From an uncultured Bacilli bacterium (GTDB taxonomy: Bacteria > Bacillota_I > Bacilli_A > RF39 > UBA660), in contig CAKPHU010000005.1 of the NCBI GenBank assembly GCA_934162125.1, positions 62,001-126,000 on the forward strand: 64,000 nt of DNA, in the 5' to 3' direction. The notes below the pieces were generated by a model. The model was not told the origin of the DNA. It did not search any database and was given only the letters and a program-made list of their open reading frames with translations. The translations under genes were made by a program, and so were the position numbers. Below, in pieces: positions 50,875 to 59,423 of this stretch (position 1 is the stretch's first letter; each line of letters begins with the position of its first letter).

Positions 50875-52275
50875 TTACTCTTTAACAACTTCAATATCTC
50901 CATACCAGTTTTCGACGGTTCCATAATCAAAATTAGCTTCTGATGGCCCTCCTGTTATTGATTTCCAGTCGAATTTTCTACCTGTTTTATTTACTATTTT
51001 TGTTAGAGAAGAATTGTAATTGTCATAAGTAATTTCTTTTCTAAAAGCATCCGTTCCTATACTTGTTACTGTTGAAGGAATGGTTAATGACCTTAGTTTG
51101 CAATTTCTGAAAGCATTATTCCCAATTTTTATCAATCCTTCAGGTAAAGTTACAGCTTTGATATTACTATAATAAAATGCTGAGTTAGAGATTGTTTTTA
51201 CTTTTTCTGGAATTATTACATTGTCAGTTCCATATGCAGCATAACCTATTATATTTGTGTAATCAATTTTGCCATTGTTGTCTCTAGCATAAACGAAGCC
51301 AGGTACTAAATTACCATCACCATTGTCTACATATGTAACATAATTTAGCATAAAAGCGTTAGTTCCTATACTTGTTACTGTTGAAGGAATTTTTAACGTG
51401 CCAGTAAAATAGCTTACACCCAAAGCTCCACTGGCAATTGTTTTTAGTTTTACACCGTTTTTTTCTGCCGGAATAGTTACATCTTTCTTTTTAGCTCCAG
51501 CATAACCTACTAATGTACTATAATCTATGCCGCTTGTAGTTCTTTTATATATCCATGCCTGACTATCATCTTGAACAGCATTTGTATTGAATGCTTGCCC
51601 TCCTAGTATTACTACGCTTTGAGGAATTTTTAATTCTTTTATTTTGTTACTATAAAATGCACTACCGCCAATACTTATTACTCCGTTCGGAATATTTACT
51701 TTTGAAATACCATCAAAAGCAAAAGCACTACTTTGAATATCAATAACAGTATCAGGTATTACAACTTCCCAGTCACTTAAAGACATTCGTTGAAAAGCTC
51801 CTGATTCAATAACTTTTAATTTCACACCATTTATTTCTCCTGGTATTCTAAATACTTTATCTGGAAATTCTGATAAATCACCAATGTAACCTCTTATTCT
51901 AGTATAATCATACGAATCACCTTTTTTAACATATAAAAATGATGGGTTTGGGATTGGGTTGTTACAGTACGCGCACGCTCCTAGAGAAGTTACTGAATCG
52001 GGTATTATGGCTTCTGTCAATTGATTATATTGAAATGCCGATGCTCCTATCGTTTTTATTCCTTCATCGTATGTTAAATCTTTTATTTTGTTATTAGCGA
52101 AAGCCCAGATTTTTATCTCTATTACACTTGATGGAATATGTAGACTTTTAATGTTATTATTTTTAAATGATTCATTACCGATTTTTTTTATTGTGTCTGG
52201 GATATAAACACTAGTTATTCCCATGTTTCTAAATGTATAATTGTGAATAGAAGTCACTTCTCTATCACCTATCAT
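50875..52275 (-). CDS. BspA-type leucine-rich repeat region (C-terminal part of a split gene)
   Basis: 466 codons of LRR_5 (BspA) repeats: about a dozen copies of the pattern I-P-x-x-V-x-x-I-G-x-x-A-F, with LTIPSTVTSIGTDAFR as the clearest, plus Bacteroides/Treponema-style spacers. The visible start MIGDREVTS has no ribosome site. The sequence upstream of it in the same frame reads KKCGTDVTIP-GMIGDREVTSIHNYTF, the usual opening of such a repeat, so it continues the prepilin-like gene at 52272 after a shift at an A7 tract. Such proteins are surface adhesins binding matrix or other bacteria. The end (FDYGTVENWYGDIEVVKE) carries no LPxTG. Confidence 0.82.
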   Translation of the reverse strand: MIGDREVTSIHNYTFRNMGITSVYIPDTIKKIGNESFKNNNIKSLHIPSSVIEIKIWAFANNKIKDLTYDEGIKTIGASAFQYNQLTEAIIPDSVTSLGACAYCNNPIPNPSFLYVKKGDSYDYTRIRGYIGDLSEFPDKVFRIPGEINGVKLKVIESGAFQRMSLSDWEVVIPDTVIDIQSSAFAFDGISKVNIPNGVISIGGSAFYSNKIKELKIPQSVVILGGQAFNTNAVQDDSQAWIYKRTTSGIDYSTLVGYAGAKKKDVTIPAEKNGVKLKTIASGALGVSYFTGTLKIPSTVTSIGTNAFMLNYVTYVDNGDGNLVPGFVYARDNNGKIDYTNIIGYAAYGTDNVIIPEKVKTISNSAFYYSNIKAVTLPEGLIKIGNNAFRNCKLRSLTIPSTVTSIGTDAFRKEITYDNYNSSLTKIVNKTGRKFDWKSITGGPSEANFDYGTVENWYGDIEVVKE

Positions 52276-52904
52276 ACCTGGTATTGTAACATCTGTTCCA
52301 CACTTTTTTTATAGTATGTAAGTTCTGCTTCCGAATCAGATAAATTTTTAAAACTAAAACATTTCTTAGCTTCTTCTTCGGTTAAACTGTGTCTAGCAGG
52401 AAGTATTTCAGTAACGCCATCTTTATTCATTACAGATATTATGTTCTTGCCTTTTATTGGTTGCCTATTATTTACGTACTTTCTGCCGAGATGAACATCT
52501 TGGGCAGTTATTGTTTTAGATGATTTTAAGTTTATTTTCCAACCAGTTTGATCACAACTTACCCAATAATAATCATTGGTACCATCTTTATTTAGTGTTA
52601 TTACAACATATGCATCTAACCAGTCTGAAAAAGGGCTTTTTGTTATGTCACTATTATCATTTAACAAATTGTTTATATGAATATAATAGGTCGTATCATA
52701 ATCATCAATTTTAAGTGTTTCATTTGTAACCATTGCATTAGCAGTGCTTACAAAACTAAGTGCATCTTGAACATATACTTTTGCCTTAGATTTATTAATA
52801 ATACTACTTACAGATGGAATTGCTATTGCCATTAAAATTCCCATTATTACTATGACTGCTAGTAACTCTACTAGCGTAAAACCTTTTTTATTACTATACC
52901 ACAT
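52272..52904 (-). CDS. Prepilin-type leader and N-terminal domain of the leucine-rich protein (split gene)
   Basis: 210 codons. The N-terminus is a type IV prepilin-like leader: KKGFTLVELLAVIVIMGILMAIAIPSVSSII, with the G/F-T-L-x-E site for a prepilin peptidase and methylase. A pilin-like body (residues 45-190) with two cysteines follows. It ends VEQMLQYQV after the A7 tract; that tail is out of frame and looks random, while the other frame gives KKCGTDVTIP and enters the repeats. I therefore regard it as the front half of one 675-residue surface protein. Such prepilin-LRR proteins occur in gut Firmicutes. No prepilin peptidase gene is in the window. Confidence 0.82.
   Translation of the reverse strand: MWYSNKKGFTLVELLAVIVIMGILMAIAIPSVSSIINKSKAKVYVQDALSFVSTANAMVTNETLKIDDYDTTYYIHINNLLNDNSDITKSPFSDWLDAYVVITLNKDGTNDYYWVSCDQTGWKINLKSSKTITAQDVHLGRKYVNNRQPIKGKNIISVMNKDGVTEILPARHSLTEEEAKKCFSFKNLSDSEAELTYYKKSVEQMLQYQV
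52304..52310 (-). repeat. A7 tract at the frame break of the prepilin-LRR gene
   Basis: Seven consecutive A on the minus strand directly before GTGTGG. With five or eight A the two frames join. A single-base slip or a -1 ribosomal shift would do this. The frame overlap is limited to the A7 tract and the next about 30 bases. Confidence 0.85.
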
Positions 52905-53055
52905 TTTTTCTCACCCTCTTTTACCTGAAGTATACCAGCTTCTTATGCTTTTTTCAACCATTATCAAACGGAACATAAGAAAAGAAAATGTTATCTAATA
53001 GTTTAATGACTTTTTATTAGAAATTTGCTACAATTATAATCGGAAGATGGTTTAA

Positions 53056-55275
53056 ATGAATAGTAAAGAGAAGAAAGAAAATAATTATTTTAAATATTTA
53101 GATTTTATTAGAGTATTTGCTTGTATTGCAATACTTCTATATCATTTTGGTATATTGAAGGGTGGCTATTTGGCAGTATGTACTTTTTTTGTTCTTAGTG
53201 GCTTTTTATCTACCAATTCATTATTTAGTAAAGAAAAGATATCTTTAAAGGAATATTATCTTAATAAATTCTTTAGACTTTATTTACCATTAATAGTAGT
53301 TGTTTTTATTTCTATTGCGGCAACTTTTATTCTTAATAAGACATGGTTTAATTTGAAACCCGAAAGTACTTCGATTATACTGGGGTATAACAATTATTGG
53401 CAATTATCTTCAAATAATGATTATTTTGCAGGAACGCTTAATTCTCCTTTTATTCATTTATGGTATATTGCAATTTTACTTCAGTTTGATTTGATTTTTC
53501 CTTTTATATTTATGCTTTTTAAAAAAATAGGTGATAAATTTAATAAGGTTATTCCAACAATTCTTCTTTCTATTATTACTCTTGCTAGTACTATTTATTT
53601 TTGGATTAGTGGAAATAATAATAGTTTAATGTTTACTTATTATAATACTTTAACAAGAGTATTTTCCTTGTTATTTGGTGTTCTAATTTGTTTTATTTAC
53701 CATTACTATGGAGATATGATATTTAAGGAGTTAAAGAAAAATGTTCTTAGTAAAATTATTTTTTATTTATATATTCTAATTTTAACTGGACTATTTGTTT
53801 TTGTTGATTCTAATAGCAGTTTTATGTTTATTAGTATGATTTTAACTACTTTGATTTCTACAAGAATTATCTTATATAGTACTTTAATTAATAATAATTT
53901 ACCTATTTTTGATAAAGTGATTAAATCTTTATCTAGTGTTAGTTATGAAGTTTATTTAGTTCAATACCCTATTATTTATTTATTTTTAAATTCTTCTATT
54001 AATATTTATCTTAAGTATGGGATTATGCTTATTTTAATTATTAGTATATCTTATTTATTACATTTCTGTATTTTTTCTCGTAAAAGTAAATGTAAGATTA
54101 TTAGATATATTCTTTGTTTTATTATTTTGATTGCTGCTTCATATGGCGTTTATGTTTACTGTTTAAGTGAAGACTATACTGATGAAATGAATGCTTTAAG
54201 AGAACAAATGAATAGTAATCAGAAGCTGATGTCTAATCATAAAGAATCTTATTTATCAAATAAGAAAAAAGAAAATGATGATTGGAATGCTACACTTGAA
54301 GAACTTGACAACAATAAAAATAATCTTGGTAATGTTGTTACTAATTTACCGGTTGTTGGTATTGGGGATTCCGTTCTTCTCGGAGCAATTCCTAATTTAT
54401 ATAATGCTTTTCCTAATGGCTATTTTGATGGAAAAGTTTCTAGAACAGCTTATGAAGCTAATCGTATTTTACTTGATTTAAAGAACAAAGGTGCTCTTGG
54501 TAATCCTATTGTATTTAATCTTGGTACTAATGGAGATTGTCCATATGAGTGTAAGGTGGAGATTTTAAATACTTGTGGTGATAGAGATATCTTTTGGGTT
54601 AATACCGTTAATTATACTTATGTTAATGATAGGCTTGCTAGCTTAGCAAATGAATTTCCTAACTTGCATATTATTGATTGGAATTCTATTTCTAAGGGTC
54701 ATAGTGAGTATTTTGCTTATGATGGTGTACATCTTACTAGTACAGGTAGAGATGTTTTTACCAAAGCTATTTATGATAGTATTTATAATTTATATCTTGA
54801 TAGATACAATAAGGAGAAAGATGAAATTATTAATAAACATAATGATGATGTTATGAAAAAAGTTACTTTTTATGGTAATGACCTTCTTATTAATTTATTT
54901 GAAAATATTAAAGATGATTTTAGTGATAGTAATTTTATTACTTTTAACGATGTTTCCTATGATGTTTTAATAAATAATCTTAAAAAAGATATTAACGATA
55001 ATAATATTAATCATAAACTTGTTTTTCTTTTTGATAATAGTCTTGAACTAAATACTCTTGAATACGAGAATTTAATTAATCTATGTAAGGACTATGATAT
55101 TTATATTGTTTCTTTAAATAAAGATATTAATTCTAATTCTATTAAGGGTGATAATGTTAAAGTTATTGATTTTTATAAAGAAGAAAAAACGGTAATGATG
55201 CCTGATAACATTCATTTGAATGATAATGGTAATAAGACTTTGGCCTCTATTCTTAAAGATACTGTTTATAATTAG
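53056..55275 (+). CDS. OatA-like acyltransferase with two SGNH domains
   Basis: 739 aa. Residues 10-375 are an acyltransferase-3 membrane domain with about ten helices, opening YLDFIRVFACIAILLYHFG (conserved R and H). Residues about 430-590 form an SGNH domain: GIGDSVLLG (S439 nucleophile), NLGTNGD and YDGVHLTSTG (D/H pair). Residues about 600-739 are a second, degenerate SGNH: FYGNDLL replaces the GDS, LFDNS replaces GTN, and only MPDNIHLNDNG is kept. It fits peptidoglycan or surface-polysaccharide O-acetylation. It is divergent from the prepilin-LRR gene and stands alone. The duplicated SGNH is unusual for OatA. Confidence 0.87.
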   Translation: MNSKEKKENNYFKYLDFIRVFACIAILLYHFGILKGGYLAVCTFFVLSGFLSTNSLFSKEKISLKEYYLNKFFRLYLPLIVVVFISIAATFILNKTWFNLKPESTSIILGYNNYWQLSSNNDYFAGTLNSPFIHLWYIAILLQFDLIFPFIFMLFKKIGDKFNKVIPTILLSIITLASTIYFWISGNNNSLMFTYYNTLTRVFSLLFGVLICFIYHYYGDMIFKELKKNVLSKIIFYLYILILTGLFVFVDSNSSFMFISMILTTLISTRIILYSTLINNNLPIFDKVIKSLSSVSYEVYLVQYPIIYLFLNSSINIYLKYGIMLILIISISYLLHFCIFSRKSKCKIIRYILCFIILIAASYGVYVYCLSEDYTDEMNALREQMNSNQKLMSNHKESYLSNKKKENDDWNATLEELDNNKNNLGNVVTNLPVVGIGDSVLLGAIPNLYNAFPNGYFDGKVSRTAYEANRILLDLKNKGALGNPIVFNLGTNGDCPYECKVEILNTCGDRDIFWVNTVNYTYVNDRLASLANEFPNLHIIDWNSISKGHSEYFAYDGVHLTSTGRDVFTKAIYDSIYNLYLDRYNKEKDEIINKHNDDVMKKVTFYGNDLLINLFENIKDDFSDSNFITFNDVSYDVLINNLKKDINDNNINHKLVFLFDNSLELNTLEYENLINLCKDYDIYIVSLNKDINSNSIKGDNVKVIDFYKEEKTVMMPDNIHLNDNGNKTLASILKDTVYN

Positions 55276-55310
55276 TTTGCATAATTATTGTATTGTTTTT
55301 TCGTTCATAT

Positions 55311-55347
55311 AAAAAGGAGTGTTAACAAGACTATTAACACTCTTTTT
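55311..55347. terminator. Bidirectional terminator between acyltransferase and GNAT genes
   Basis: GAGTGTTAA pairs with TTAACACTC, with flanking A5/T5 extension and one bulge, 8-base loop. It serves both converging genes. Confidence 0.85.
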
Positions 55348-55354
55348 ATTATTA

Positions 55355-55858
55355 TTAAATTTCATATAAATATATATTTTCTTTGTAACATTCATCAAAT
55401 ATATTCCAGTCTTCTTGTCTTATAAACTTTCCACCTAAATGTTTATAAAACTCATTTGAAGGATTGCCATCTAAACACCCTATGATAACTTTATTAAAGC
55501 CCTTTTCTCTCAATTTAGAAAAGGCTGCGTTAATTAGAGCTTTTCCATATCCTTTTCCTTTAACAGAAGATAAAAGATATAATATTTGAACCTCTCCACA
55601 GTCAGTAAAATCAGTTCTATCTGATTTTTTTATTTTTAGAATTCCAACTACTTTCTCATTTTCTTCTAATACATAATGGTAATCGTCTTGTTTAAAATTT
55701 TCTTTTTCCTTTTCAATTCTTTCGGCTCTATTAGAAGAAATCTTTTCTAATAATTTATCAGATACTACTCCGCACAAACTATCATTCCAGCTTGAAATAT
55801 TTACATTAACCCAAGCTTCACAGTCCTTTAATTCTTTTTCTCTAATAATATATTCCAT
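55355..55858 (-). CDS. GNAT acetyltransferase
   Basis: 167 aa. VQILYLLSSVKGKGYGKALINAAFSKL contains the K-G-K-G-Y-G acetyl-CoA loop near residue 100, and NKVIIGCLDGNPSNEFYKHLGGKF closes the fold. IREKELKDCEAWVNVN is the usual start. Substrate unknown. It converges with the acyltransferase gene at a shared terminator. Confidence 0.88.
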   Translation of the reverse strand: MEYIIREKELKDCEAWVNVNISSWNDSLCGVVSDKLLEKISSNRAERIEKEKENFKQDDYHYVLEENEKVVGILKIKKSDRTDFTDCGEVQILYLLSSVKGKGYGKALINAAFSKLREKGFNKVIIGCLDGNPSNEFYKHLGGKFIRQEDWNIFDECYKENIYLYEI

Positions 55859-55937
55859 TATTGTATCTCCTATATCTTTATTTTTTATGTATGACTTATT
55901 TTTTAGATTTTAAATTGTCTTATAAGTAATAATTTCT

Positions 55938-56375
55938 TTATTTTAAATCTTTTTTCATAGGATAAAATCTTAATCCTTTGATACATTGTTCTTTGTCTGT
56001 ATCTACAAATCCTAAATGTTTATAAATTTCATGTGCATATGGAGAAGAATTGACGGTAAAGAATTCATTGTTATTTAAGGATTCTGCTTTATTATATAAC
56101 TTTCTTCCTATTCCTTGTTTGTGATATTTTCCATCTACAAAGAATAATGCTATATGCGTGGTGTCTTTAGTCGCAATAACCCCTAATATTTTGTTGCTTT
56201 CATCGTATGCTCCATAAAAGTCTCTTGCTTCAACCCATGAAACATCATCAATTGTTTTTTTAAATTCTTTTATACCTTCTTCGGTGTAGTCTGGTGCTTC
56301 AAACTCCATAAATACTTCCCAAACTAATTTTAGTGCTTCTGGCATTTCTTCTTTTAATATTTTTCTAATTTCCAT
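55938..56375 (-). CDS. GNAT acetyltransferase
   Basis: 145 aa from the ATG at 56375, after AAGGAG; a frame reaching 56423 lacks a ribosome site and holds a basic, non-family N-terminus. The fold is a GNAT: HIALFFVDGKYHKQGIGRKLYNKAE has the H-x-x-G-I-G/K loop, and VNSSPYAHEIYKHLGF ends the domain. Substrate unknown. Confidence 0.87.
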   Translation of the reverse strand: MEIRKILKEEMPEALKLVWEVFMEFEAPDYTEEGIKEFKKTIDDVSWVEARDFYGAYDESNKILGVIATKDTTHIALFFVDGKYHKQGIGRKLYNKAESLNNNEFFTVNSSPYAHEIYKHLGFVDTDKEQCIKGLRFYPMKKDLK

Positions 56376-56493
56376 TAATATCATCTCCTTTTTTGATTTT
56401 AAAATTTTATAGCATTTTCGCATACAATTGATTGGATTAATTATAACACGAAGTTTAAGTGTTCTTATAATAAAGTAGAAGCTTTTGTAAAAT

Positions 56494-57132
56494 CTAAAAA
56501 AGTTTAATGTTTTCTATATTTATTAAATTATTATTATCATCAAACTCTGTTTTAAATAGTTCAGGGCTTTTCCAGTTTCCATCAAAAATTAATTTATTAT
56601 TAAAATATATTTCAATTAACTTTGTTTCTTCATTTAATTTTACATCACACCATTTTTTTAACATAGCTGATATGGCAGTTCCATGTGATATGACTGCGAC
56701 TTTTTTACCTTTATTATTATTTAATATTTCTAATAAGGCTTCATTCATTCTTTTAGAAACTTCATTGGTAGATTCGCCATTTGGAAGTTTATAATCCCAA
56801 TTTCGGAATTGTTCTTCAAAAAATATTGATGGTAATTCTGATAATTCATTAACGCCAAATTTTCTTTCTCCCAATCTTTCGTCAACATTTAATGTAATGT
56901 TGTTTTTTTCTGCTATATATTTGGCAGTTGACATAGCTCTCACATAATGTGAAGAATATAAAGTTTCTACTTTTGATAAATCAGGATAATTACTCATTTG
57001 CTCTGCGTATTTTTCTCCAGCAACACTTAATGGATTCTTTTCATTTCTTATTTGCTCTATTTCATTGACTTTATATTCTCCTAAAAGCTTTCTAAATGGT
57101 TGAGAGTGCCTTGAAATGTATATAGTAGTCAT
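56494..57132 (-). CDS. Histidine phosphatase superfamily (phosphoglycerate-mutase-like)
   Basis: 212 aa. The catalytic motif is YISRHSQP, with H instead of the usual RHGxT, followed by SSHYVRAMSTAKYIAE and VAVISHGTAISAMLKKW holding the second catalytic histidine. The fold acts on phosphate monoesters, such as in alpha-ribazole phosphatase or general phosphatases. The longer GTG at 57141 overlaps the ribosome site (GGAACGTG), so the ATG at 57132 is chosen. It is monocistronic. Confidence 0.87.
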   Translation of the reverse strand: MTTIYISRHSQPFRKLLGEYKVNEIEQIRNEKNPLSVAGEKYAEQMSNYPDLSKVETLYSSHYVRAMSTAKYIAEKNNITLNVDERLGERKFGVNELSELPSIFFEEQFRNWDYKLPNGESTNEVSKRMNEALLEILNNNKGKKVAVISHGTAISAMLKKWCDVKLNEETKLIEIYFNNKLIFDGNWKSPELFKTEFDDNNNLINIENIKLF

Positions 57133-57233
57133 TAAAATCACGTTCCTTTCTATTTCATTATATCATGGAGCTATTTATTTTTATATTTCATTTGAAGCTT
57201 GCCTTATTATATGAAATGCTTTATTTTCAAAAA

Positions 57234-57261
57234 AACAGTAACAACAAAAGTTATTACTGTT
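57234..57261 (-). terminator. Terminator after the two anchored unknown genes
   Basis: AACAGTAA and TTACTGTT form an 8-bp outer stem with an inner AAC/GTT pairing, and seven A/T bases give the U tract on the minus strand. Confidence 0.75.
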
Positions 57262-57287
57262 CTTATACTACTTTATTCCTATTTTTA

Positions 57288-58211
57288 TTATTCCTCATAT
57301 CTAACTTCACTCATATAATTAAATCCACTTAAAAAATAATCGTATGAATAATCTCTTACTCTATTTTCCATAACATCATTTATAGGTATAAGTGTGTAAT
57401 TTTTTAATATTACATATTTGTATGTAAACGTTAATACTTCATCATAATATTTAGTTAACATATTAATTTTAACTGTTGTGACAATCTTTTTGTTTGAGTT
57501 AGTGTCAAAATAACTCATTAATTCATAGAAGCCTTTATCTGTCTTTACTATTCTCTCGTTGTAGATTCTAATTACTTTTTCTCCTTCATAATTACCGCTT
57601 ATTTTTTCAATGGTTGGATATTTTTCATTGCCATAGTTTTTACTATACAAAATATTATCTTTTACATAAGCATATTTAGACATAAAATCATAATCAGTTT
57701 TTCTACCAAGAAACTCTTTAGAATACTCCCATTTAAGATAATCACTTAAATTATAATTTGCATTTAAATACATATCATAACTATCACTAACTTTATTATC
57801 CGTATTATCATCGTGTAGTGTATATATAGTATCATTATAATCGTAAAATTTTATGTCCGCTCCTGAGTTTGGAGTAATATTCATAACCTTAATATTCTTA
57901 TCTATATCATATACTTTTTTATAAATAAATTCTCCATTATCTAATTTTTGTGGATTAAAAATATATATAGAATTATTGGTTATAAATGAATATTTACTAA
58001 ATGAAGTATCTTCAGTTAATATTTCCCCACCCTTTAACTTTTGATACTCTTTATCTGGATGTTTTTTCTTAAGTGCATCCAATATTGAGTTTGCACCTGG
58101 TGGAGTATGATCATTTAATTCCTGTTTTCCATTTTTAATAATGACTATAGAAATAATACCTATTAATACGATAGATGCAATAATAACATAAATTATTTTT
58201 TTATTCTTCAT
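57288..58211 (-). CDS. Anchored exported protein of unknown function
   Basis: 307 aa. Residues 1-28 are one N-terminal transmembrane anchor after MKNKK. The rest is a beta-rich, Tyr/Asp/Asn-rich domain (TNNSIYIFNP, NDTIYTLHDDNTDN, IKFYDYNDT) without cysteines or a recognisable motif; the many short strands suggest a propeller- or PQQ-like shape but no repeat is clear. It lies seven bases after the next gene upstream and shares its transcript and terminator. Confidence 0.62.
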   Translation of the reverse strand: MKNKKIIYVIIASIVLIGIISIVIIKNGKQELNDHTPPGANSILDALKKKHPDKEYQKLKGGEILTEDTSFSKYSFITNNSIYIFNPQKLDNGEFIYKKVYDIDKNIKVMNITPNSGADIKFYDYNDTIYTLHDDNTDNKVSDSYDMYLNANYNLSDYLKWEYSKEFLGRKTDYDFMSKYAYVKDNILYSKNYGNEKYPTIEKISGNYEGEKVIRIYNERIVKTDKGFYELMSYFDTNSNKKIVTTVKINMLTKYYDEVLTFTYKYVILKNYTLIPINDVMENRVRDYSYDYFLSGFNYMSEVRYEE

Positions 58212-58218
58212 ATCACAC

Positions 58219-59280
58219 CTACTTTTCTATATATCCACTTGTTTTTTGTGAATACATATCATCTGTTATAGCTTTATATCTTTTTCCATCATAATCGTCA
58301 TTAAAGCCATTATATGCTTTATAAATTTCATTAGTTTCAGTGTCATAAACTCTTTCATAACCAAGTGTTGCATCACTTTGTTTTTGACTCATGATATCAA
58401 AAGATTTGTTTCTCTTATTCCAAGAATCCATTATTCCATCACTTATTTGATTACCTATTGCTCTAATTTGTTGAAAGTTTTTCATGACCGCATCTTGTTG
58501 TTGATTAAATCCATTTATAAAGCTATCTGTGAAGTTAAGTGAAGAACAAATAGTATTCAATGTATCTTGCCAATCTATAAGTTCATCTTTTGGTGTAGTA
58601 ATAAAAATTGTGTCATATACATTTAGATATTGTATATCTATTTGTTTACCTGAAATTATATTTTCATAAACATAGTATGAACCCACATCATATACATAAG
58701 CAGTAAATATGCCTTCACCTTCTTTTCCATTTGCATCTTTAAATGTTGCTCGTAACATATCCCCACCTAAACTGCCTTTTCCTAAGTTTTCACTTACAGT
58801 AAAATCAGTTAATGTTGGAAATGTAAATGTGCTAGTGTTATTTAATGTGCCTAAATCATTGAATATTTTATAAAATCCTTCTGTGTCTTTAGTTGCTATT
58901 ACACTGGTTTTTGCAAATATATTATTGGGATAATACTTTTGTTGCCACTTTTTAGCATCTTCTGATTTATTATACCCTTCAGTTTTCATGTTAAAGAAAA
59001 ACTGATAAGTTGGATTGTCTGGATTATATACTTTAATTGTATAATGAATGTAATCACCTAATGTATCAACTTTCCATCCTTTTGGCTTTTTGATGGAAAA
59101 CTCATTTGTTGAATAGTCTTCAAGCTCTATTTTACTGGCTTCAGACTTTACTATTTTTATTTTTGCATCTGGATTTAAAAATCCTTTGGTGAGCAAAATA
59201 ACACCTCCTATAACGCCCAGAATAGCTACTCCAATTACAACAAGATTTTTTTGTGAAATATTTAACTTTCCTATTTTCAT
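58219..59280 (-). CDS. Anchored exported protein with a PsbP-like N-terminal domain
   Basis: 353 aa. Residues 12-34 are a transmembrane anchor. Residues 50-230 resemble the PsbP/MOG1-type lipoprotein fold (FSIKKPKGWKVDT opening, then YTIKVYNPDNPTYQFFFNM). Residues 255-353 form a helical tail with QQDAVMKNFQQIRAIGNQISDG and a Tyr/Asp-rich end. Function unknown; possibly partner of the gene at 57288, with which it forms a two-gene operon from the sigma-A promoter at 59308. Confidence 0.65.
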   Translation of the reverse strand: MKIGKLNISQKNLVVIGVAILGVIGGVILLTKGFLNPDAKIKIVKSEASKIELEDYSTNEFSIKKPKGWKVDTLGDYIHYTIKVYNPDNPTYQFFFNMKTEGYNKSEDAKKWQQKYYPNNIFAKTSVIATKDTEGFYKIFNDLGTLNNTSTFTFPTLTDFTVSENLGKGSLGGDMLRATFKDANGKEGEGIFTAYVYDVGSYYVYENIISGKQIDIQYLNVYDTIFITTPKDELIDWQDTLNTICSSLNFTDSFINGFNQQQDAVMKNFQQIRAIGNQISDGIMDSWNKRNKSFDIMSQKQSDATLGYERVYDTETNEIYKAYNGFNDDYDGKRYKAITDDMYSQKTSGYIEK

Positions 59281-59307
59281 AATATCACATTCTCCTCCTT
59301 ATTTATT

Positions 59308-59336
59308 ATTATAAGTAAAAATGATAAACTCAACAA
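59308..59336 (-). promoter_or_regulatory. Sigma-A promoter of the two anchored genes
   Basis: TTGTTG (59331-59336) and TATAAT (59308-59313) on the minus strand with a 17-base spacer, before the gene at 58219. The plus-strand gene at 59424 has TATAAT at about 59396, making this a divergent control region. Confidence 0.6.
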
Positions 59337-59423
59337 CATTCTTGACTTAAAAAACATTGTTTTTAGTGGAAAGTTTTTTATTATTTTAAAATGTAGTATA
59401 ATAATTATGAGGAATGATGTAAT

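Noticed and set aside
52272..52904. Pilin gene as a complete type IV pilin
   Set aside because: No other pilus genes are nearby and the frame leads straight into the leucine-rich repeats, so it is the front of a larger surface protein.
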